Source: Hydrogenophilales bacterium 12-61-10
GTDB taxonomy: Bacteria; Pseudomonadota; Gammaproteobacteria; Burkholderiales; Thiobacillaceae
Length of the DNA: 42,306 nucleotides
Assembly: GCA_002279795.1 (NCBI GenBank)
Contig: NCCT01000025.1
Span: 1-42,306, forward strand
Direction of reading: 5' to 3'
A program made the translations under genes and the position numbers. Within the stretch, counting starts at the first letter, position 1. The number at the start of each line of letters is the position of its first letter. Positions 37,704 to 42,306 of this stretch are shown here, piece by piece. Below the pieces are notes generated by a model. The model was given only the letters and a program-made list of their open reading frames with translations, had not been told where the DNA came from and did not search any database.

Positions 37704-38966
37704 TCAGCCCAGCACGTCGGCCCAGATATTTTGCGACCACGATTCGGCGTAGTGGAAGTTGGCTTCGTCGCCGGTGCTGGTGGCGCCGCCTTCGGGCTGG
37801 CTGACGTAACCTTTGCCGGCCTCAAAGCGGTAGACGTTGGCGACGTAACCTGCGGTGCTGCCGGAGGTGGCGGAGTAGCAGGTATTGGCGACGACCGGGA
37901 TGGGGTCGGGCGCGCGTCCGGCCAGCAGGTCGACGATGGCGGCGGCGCATACCTTGGCATGGTTGGTGGCCATGTGGCCGGACTTGGGCAGGTTGGACTG
38001 CACTGAGTCGCCGAGGATATGGACGCTGGGCGCGGCGGTCGATTCGAAGGTGGCGAGGTTGACGGTGCACCAGGCCTTGTTGCTGTCATTGCGCGCGCCG
38101 ACGAGTTCGCACACGGTGCCGGCACGCTGCTTCGGCACTACGTTCAGCACGTCGCCGCGAACCTCTTCGAATTCGGTGGAGACGGTCATCTTGTTGCCGT
38201 CCACCGCGAGCGGGGCGTTGTTGGGGCGGTAGTCAATCATGCTCGGATAGAAGGTGTTCCAGGCCCATAGGAACAGGGCCTTTTTGGAGGCGATGTCGGG
38301 ATTGCCGTCGAGCAGGATGATCCTGGATTTGGGCTTGGCCTGTTTGAAGTAGTAGGCCACCATGCAGGCGCGTTCGTAGGGGCCGGGCGGGCAGCGGTAG
38401 GGCGCGGCCGGGACCGACATCACGAAAGTGCCGCCATCCGGCATGGCTTGCAGTTGTTTGCGCAGCAGCGCGGTCTGCGGGCCGGCCTTCCAGGCATGCA
38501 CGACCTTGCCGGCAGCTTCGGCCTGCTGGAAGCCTTTGACGCTGTCGGTGAGGATTTCGATGCCGGGGGCGAGCACCAGGCGGTCGTAGCCGATGCTGGC
38601 GCCGCCCTGCGTTCTGACGATGCGCTTGTCGGCATCGATGGCGACGACGCTGTCCTTCAGCATGCGGATGCCACGTTTCGGCAGCCTGTCATAGCTGTGG
38701 GTGATGTCGTCCATGCTGCGCAGGCCACCCAGCACCCAGTTGGAAAACGGGCAGGAGACAAAACTGTCGTTCGGCTCGATCAGGGTGACGTCGAGGTTGG
38801 GGCCCCACTGGCGCAGGTATTTGGCGCAGGTGGCGCCGCCGAATCCGGCCCCGACCACGACGACATGGCCGCGGGCCGCTGCGCCGTACTGGCTGGCGCA
38901 TCCGGTGAAGGCAAGCGCGGCGCCGGCGCCGGACAGTTTCAGAAAATCGCGACGATTCAGGCTCAT
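37704..38966 (-). CDS. fccB: Flavocytochrome c sulfide dehydrogenase, flavoprotein subunit
   Basis: Oxidises sulfide to sulfur (or polysulfide) in the periplasm and passes electrons to the FccA haem. The 420-residue precursor starts MSLNRRDFLKLSG, a twin-arginine signal. FAD-binding GAGFGG is at 40-44, and Cys72 in FVSCPFSNWVLGG is the expected covalent FAD site. Cys192 and Cys363 match the family's redox disulfide pair. A cysteine at 23 (AFTGC) near the end of the signal resembles a lipobox, so a Tat lipoprotein cannot be excluded. It follows fccA by 20 bases. Confidence 0.95.
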   Translation of the reverse strand: MSLNRRDFLKLSGAGAALAFTGCASQYGAAARGHVVVVGAGFGGATCAKYLRQWGPNLDVTLIEPNDSFVSCPFSNWVLGGLRSMDDITHSYDRLPKRGIRMLKDSVVAIDADKRIVRTQGGASIGYDRLVLAPGIEILTDSVKGFQQAEAAGKVVHAWKAGPQTALLRKQLQAMPDGGTFVMSVPAAPYRCPPGPYERACMVAYYFKQAKPKSRIILLDGNPDIASKKALFLWAWNTFYPSMIDYRPNNAPLAVDGNKMTVSTEFEEVRGDVLNVVPKQRAGTVCELVGARNDSNKAWCTVNLATFESTAAPSVHILGDSVQSNLPKSGHMATNHAKVCAAAIVDLLAGRAPDPIPVVANTCYSATSGSTAGYVANVYRFEAGKGYVSQPEGGATSTGDEANFHYAESWSQNIWADVLG

Positions 38967-38986
38967 GATGGATTTCCTCCGTCGGT

Positions 38987-39289
38987 TTACTGCAGGCTGG
39001 CGAAGTAGGCGGCCAGGGCTTCGGATTCGGCGTCGGTATAGCCGGCCGCATGGCGCTTCATGATGGACGACAGGCGCTTGCCGGATTTGAATTCCTGGAG
39101 GCGTTTTACGAAATCGTCCTGCTTGAGGTCGACTAGGTTGGGAATGGTGCCGAGGCTTTTACCGCCGGGACCGTGGCAGGACATGCAGGTGGCCGCGATG
39201 ACTTCGGTGTGCCGGTCGGCCGCGCTGAGGGGGCCGGCCAGCGCGAGGCCGATGAGGCCAGCGGCGATCAGGGGGGTTGTCTGGTTCAT
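38987..39289 (-). CDS. fccA: Flavocytochrome c sulfide dehydrogenase, monohaem cytochrome subunit
   Basis: The electron-accepting cytochrome partner of FccB. The 100-residue precursor has a signal peptide ending near PLSAA and a single c-type haem site, Cys35-Met-Ser-Cys38-His39; a Met in SSIMKRH near 76-78 is a possible axial ligand. I start at 39289 because GGAGGTG precedes the ATG; an open frame reaches 39382. One haem per subunit suggests the smaller FccA type, unlike the dihaem one of Allochromatium. Confidence 0.92.
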   Translation of the reverse strand: MNQTTPLIAAGLIGLALAGPLSAADRHTEVIAATCMSCHGPGGKSLGTIPNLVDLKQDDFVKRLQEFKSGKRLSSIMKRHAAGYTDAESEALAAYFASLQ

Positions 39290-39519
39290 GGGCACCTCCA
39301 GGGAAGCGGATGAAAGAAGGGCGCTAGTCTTGAAACCGTCGGTGGTTTGGGAGAACCAGCCGCGCTTCTCATGCTGGCGCAATGGGCCCGATATTCAACA
39401 AGACTTTGCTTATATGGCGCGCCATGCGAGCCCATCGATCCGGCCCCCTATCAGAAGGCCTCCCGCTATTCCGGGCTACACACTGCCCGCTACCCGGCCT
39501 GCCGGGAACACGCTATGGC

Positions 39520-39540
39520 AACTCGACAACTAGTCGAGTT
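39520..39540 (-). terminator. Hairpin overlapping stop of DegS-like gene
   Basis: An 8-bp perfect stem, AACTCGAC with GTCGAGTT, encloses a 5-base loop that contains the stop codon. No T run follows. A second GC hairpin, CCCGG-CCTG-CCGGG (39493-39506), lies just beyond. Either could aid termination or protect the 3' end. Confidence 0.3.
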
Positions 39541-40669
39541 CGGGCTCTGCTGTCGATTCCAGTGTGCGCTGCACGGGACGGCGCCCGACCTGAACATTCA
39601 GCACGCGCGATTGCTGTTTGCGCGAGACGGTCAGCTGTGCCTCGACGCCAGGTTGCAGGGCGGCAATCAGATTCAGCAGGGTAGCGGAGTCGGCTACTTT
39701 CTTGCTGTTGACCGCCAGCAGGATGTCGCCCGGGCGGATGAATATCAGGGCGCCTTCGGCAGTCTTGAGGTTGAACGATGCGGCCAGTTCGGGCGACAGG
39801 TCCTGCACCTCGATGCCGACCCAGCCGCGCGTGACGCCACCGGACTGGATGATTTGCTCCATCACCTGGCGCGCAATGCTGACCGGAATGGCGAAACCGA
39901 TGCCCTGAGAGCCACCGGTGCGCGAGTAGATCGCGCTGTTCACGCCGACCAGATTGCCGTTCGCGTCGACCAGCGCGCCACCGGAGTTGCCCGGGTTGAT
40001 GGCTGCATCCGTCTGGATGAAGTTTTCAAAGGTATTGATGCCGAGGTGGGTGCGGCCGAGCGCGCTGACGATGCCTGCCGTAACGGTCTGGCCGACGCCG
40101 AACGGGTTGCCCACTGCCAGCACCCAGTCGCCGACCTTGAGGCTATCGGCTTGGGCAAAGGTGATGGCGGGCAACTGGTCGGCATCGATTTTCAGCACGG
40201 CTAGGTCGGTTTCGGGGTCGGTACCGACCACGCGTGCGGGCAGGCTGCGGCCATCTGCCAGCGCAACCTGGATTTCATCTGCGGCCTCGACCACGTGGTG
40301 GTTGGTGAGAATGTAGCCGTTCGGGCTGACGATCACGCCCGACCCCAGGTTGGATGCCTGGCGCGGTCGCGCCTCCTGGCGGTCGCCAAAGAAATAGCGG
40401 AACACCGGATCCTGTTGCGCCGGGTGAGCCGGGCTGCGGATGGTTTGCTGGGTGAAAATATTGACCACCGCCGGGATGACTTTGGTTGCGGCGGTCGCAA
40501 ATGATTCGCTGGGCTCATGTCCTGCCGTTGCATGCTGCGCTTGCTGGATGGTGAGGCTTTGTGGCTGCGAAGACGTGTGCAAAAAATCAGGCTTGAACAA
40601 GGTGATGACGAACAGCACGCCCAGCGCCACGGTGGCGGATTGGGCAAAAAGCAACCAGATTTTTCGCAT
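39530..40669 (-). CDS. DegS/HtrA-like trypsin-type serine protease with shortened PDZ domain
   Basis: A membrane-anchored periplasmic protease of the HtrA family (379 residues). One N-terminal helix (about 7-25) is followed by a protease domain with catalytic His125 (LTNHHVV), Asp155 (DPETDLAVLK) and Ser229 (NPGNSGGALVD). A single PDZ domain follows (GWVGIEVQDLSPELA), but it is odd: KTAEGALI runs straight into FIRPGDILLAVNSKKV. Family members have about 13-14 more residues here (the strand and turn of type GxxxGGPAxxAG), so roughly 40 bases appear missing in frame near 39742. The gene is divergent from petA, as is usual in betaproteobacteria. Confidence 0.9.
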   Translation of the reverse strand: MRKIWLLFAQSATVALGVLFVITLFKPDFLHTSSQPQSLTIQQAQHATAGHEPSESFATAATKVIPAVVNIFTQQTIRSPAHPAQQDPVFRYFFGDRQEARPRQASNLGSGVIVSPNGYILTNHHVVEAADEIQVALADGRSLPARVVGTDPETDLAVLKIDADQLPAITFAQADSLKVGDWVLAVGNPFGVGQTVTAGIVSALGRTHLGINTFENFIQTDAAINPGNSGGALVDANGNLVGVNSAIYSRTGGSQGIGFAIPVSIARQVMEQIIQSGGVTRGWVGIEVQDLSPELAASFNLKTAEGALIFIRPGDILLAVNSKKVADSATLLNLIAALQPGVEAQLTVSRKQQSRVLNVQVGRRPVQRTLESTAEPELD

Positions 40670-40712
40670 AGTGATTAGATTTCAGTGACTTGGCGTAAAT
40701 TGCCGCGGCACG

Positions 40713-40718
40713 ATTATA
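40713..40718 (-). promoter_or_regulatory. Putative -10 box for DegS-like gene
   Basis: A perfect TATAAT on the minus strand is followed by CGTGCC, resembling queA and pcnB. Transcription would begin near 40706, about 37 bases before the ATG at 40669. A -35 element is not clear. Confidence 0.45.
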
Positions 40719-40783
40719 GCCGTGGCCATGCCGTGCATGAGCGAATACCCATAACGGGCTTCCGGAGAGGGCGGCAAATTGGT

Positions 40784-40789
40784 TAGAAT
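40784..40789 (+). promoter_or_regulatory. Putative -10 box for petAB
   Basis: TAGAAT matches the -10 consensus at 5 of 6 bases, 36 bases before petA. The expected -35 position reads TCCGGA, a poor match, so the call is weak. Confidence 0.3.
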
Positions 40790-40825
40790 ATTGGTTTTAT
40801 CGCAACACGTTCAGGTCAGGTAATC

Positions 40826-41431
40826 ATGAGCCAGGAAGTTGATGGACACAAAATGAACCCCAGTAAACGCAAATTTCTGATTGCCGCAACCAGTGCAGTC
40901 GGCGGTGTTGCTGCTGCTGCTGTCGTTATCCCCATGGTGCTCAGCATGCAGCCGAGCCAGCGTGCCAAGGCTGCAGGCGCGCCGGTCGAGGTGGATATCA
41001 GCAAGGTTGAGCCGGGCATGCTGCTGACGGTCGAGTGGCGTGGCAAGCCGGTGTGGATCGTCAATCGCACCAAGGAAATGCTCGCCAAGCTGCCCACGAT
41101 CGATGGCATGCTGACCGATCCGAAAAGCGAGCAGCCGCAACAGCCGGCCTATTGCACCAATTCCACCCGCTCGATCAAGCCGGAATACCTGGTGGCGGTG
41201 GGTATTTGCACGCACCTGGGGTGTTCGCCGACCTTCCGTCCGGAAGTAGGCGCTGCCGATCTGGGCGGAGACTGGCCGGGCGGCTTCTTCTGCCCCTGCC
41301 ATGGCTCGCGTTTTGACCTTGCCGCACGCGTCTTCAAGAATGTCCCCGCCCCGACCAATCTGGTCATTCCGCCTCATCAATACCTCAGCGACGCCAAACT
41401 GCTGATCGGTGTGGACGCAAAAGGAGCCTAA
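40826..41431 (+). CDS. petA: Ubiquinol-cytochrome c reductase, Rieske iron-sulfur subunit
   Basis: The [2Fe-2S] subunit of the bc1 complex, which takes electrons from quinol at the Qo site. The 201-residue protein has a Tat-type N-terminus in which the pair is Lys-Arg (NPSKRKFLIAATS) rather than Arg-Arg, then the anchor helix. The cluster ligands are in CTHLGC (Cys128, His130, Cys133) and CPCHGS (Cys156, Cys158, His159). petB begins 3 bases after the stop, so they form one operon. Confidence 0.96.
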   Translation: MSQEVDGHKMNPSKRKFLIAATSAVGGVAAAAVVIPMVLSMQPSQRAKAAGAPVEVDISKVEPGMLLTVEWRGKPVWIVNRTKEMLAKLPTIDGMLTDPKSEQPQQPAYCTNSTRSIKPEYLVAVGICTHLGCSPTFRPEVGAADLGGDWPGGFFCPCHGSRFDLAARVFKNVPAPTNLVIPPHQYLSDAKLLIGVDAKGA

Positions 41432-41434
41432 AGA

Positions 41435-42306
41435 ATGTCTGCCCTGCAAAAAATGATGGGTTGGGTCGATGACCGATTCCCGCTCACCGCAACGTACAAG
41501 GCGCACCTGTCCGAGTATTACGCACCCAAAAACTTCAACTTCTGGTATTTCTTCGGCTCGCTGGCGCTGCTGGTGCTGGTGCTGCAGATCGTCACCGGCA
41601 TTTTCCTGACCATGAACTACAAGCCGGACGCAGAGTGTATCTGCACATGTTCCGCGGCCTGATGTACGGCTCTTACCGCAAGCCGCGTGAACTGATCTGG
41701 ATTTTCGGCGTGATGATCTATCTGGCGCTGATGGCCGAAGCTTTCCTCGGCTACCTGCTGCCGTGGGGCCAGATGTCGTACTGGGGCGCTCAGGTGATCG
41801 TGAACCTGTTCGCTGCCGTACCCTTCATCGGTGAAGACCTGTCGATCTGGATTCGCGGCGACTACGTGATCGGCGACGCGACGCTGAACCGCTTCTTCGC
41901 TTTCCACGTCATCGCTCTGCCGCTCGTATTGCTGGGCCTGGTGGTGGTGCACCTGGTTGCGCTGCACGAAGTCGGCTCCAACAATCCCGATGGCGTCGAT
42001 ATCAAGAAGCACAAGGATCCGGTCACCCACATTCCGCTGGATGGCATTCCTTTCCACCCGTACTACACGGTGAAGGACATCGTGGGCGTGATCGTCTTCC
42101 TGATGGTGTTCTCGGCGATCCTGTTCTTCGCGCCGGAAATGGGCGGCTACTTCCTTGAAGCAGCCAACTTCGTTCCGGCCGATCCGCTGAAGACGCCTGA
42201 GCACATTGCGCCGTTGTGGTACTTCACCCCGTTCTACGCGATTCTGCGTGCGGTGCCGCCGCTGTTTGGCTCGCAGTTCCCCGGCGTGGTGGCAATGGGC
42301 ATGTCG
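41435..42306 (+). pseudogene. petB: Cytochrome b of the bc1 complex, internally deleted and frameshifted; 3' end beyond window
   Basis: Cytochrome b carries the two b haems and the quinone sites. The first frame begins MSALQKMMGWVDDRFPLT, includes NFNFWYFFGSLALLVLVLQIVTGIFLTMNYKPDA, and then reads out of family to a stop at 41662. From 41635 a second frame (shifted by 2) reads VYLHMFRGLMYGSYRKPRELIWIFG without a stop to the edge. In homologues about 34 residues lie between KPDA and VYLH, including the first helix-B haem ligand in the RYMHSTGAS stretch. Roughly 100 bases therefore appear to be gone near 41633. The later helix-D histidines are present (FHVIALP, VVHLVALHE). As written no functional cytochrome b would be made; an assembly error is at least as likely. 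Confidence 0.9.

Overview
This window looks like chromosome from a GC-rich betaproteobacterium, most likely a Thiobacillus-type sulfur oxidiser. The evidence is the gene content and protein style: a flavocytochrome c sulfide dehydrogenase pair (fccA-fccB), a HtrA-type protease divergent from the bc1 operon (petA-petB), ccoI-ccoS, the aat-bpt pair, a PEP-CTERM protein, and a large glycogen operon. No database search was possible; the lineage is inferred.

Layout. (1) 1-4180, minus strand: queA-tgt-yajC-secD, with secD running off the left edge. (2) tRNA-Leu(CAA) at 4275-4361, then about 420 bases with no recognisable gene. (3) 4781-16541, plus strand: a glycogen cluster in the order glk, glgC, GH57 hydrolase, malQ, glgB, glgA, glgP, mostly overlapping or tightly spaced and closed by a strong terminator. 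(4) A DEAD-box helicase, then on the minus strand panD with its own near-consensus promoter, a VTT-domain membrane protein, and a translationally coupled run pcnB-folK-deoxynucleoside kinase-panB-panC. (5) 23185-28108: an ABC importer ATPase and its probable FecCD-type permease, separated by two plus-strand genes (gamma-glutamyltransferase and a PEP-CTERM protein with a likely sigma-54 promoter). (6) Minus strand: cyclophilin lipoprotein, FrnE-like DsbA protein, ccoS, ccoI and ompW. (7) Plus strand: aat, bpt, a predicted lipoprotein zinc peptidase, thyA, folA, a low-GC superinfection-exclusion-B-like gene, and yjdM. (8) fccA-fccB and a DegS-like protease on the minus strand, then petA and a damaged petB on the plus strand to the right edge.

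How the genes work together. The glycogen cluster is a complete route from glucose phosphorylation through ADP-glucose synthesis, chain elongation and branching to phosphorolysis and maltodextrin handling. thyA and folA (and folK further left) serve folate and thymidylate metabolism; panB, panC and panD make pantothenate. FccAB passes electrons from sulfide to c-type cytochromes, and petAB belongs to the bc1 complex.

Most notable: a perfect 60-bp in-frame tandem duplication inside glgB; a frameshifting loss of roughly 100 bases in petB; an apparent in-frame loss of about 40 bases in the PDZ domain of the DegS-like protease; a probable phage-exclusion gene in an island of lower GC; and a degenerate 7-bp repeat at three separate gene junctions. 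Several of these indels could be real or could be assembly faults, and reads would decide. I did not find a clearly new multi-gene system.
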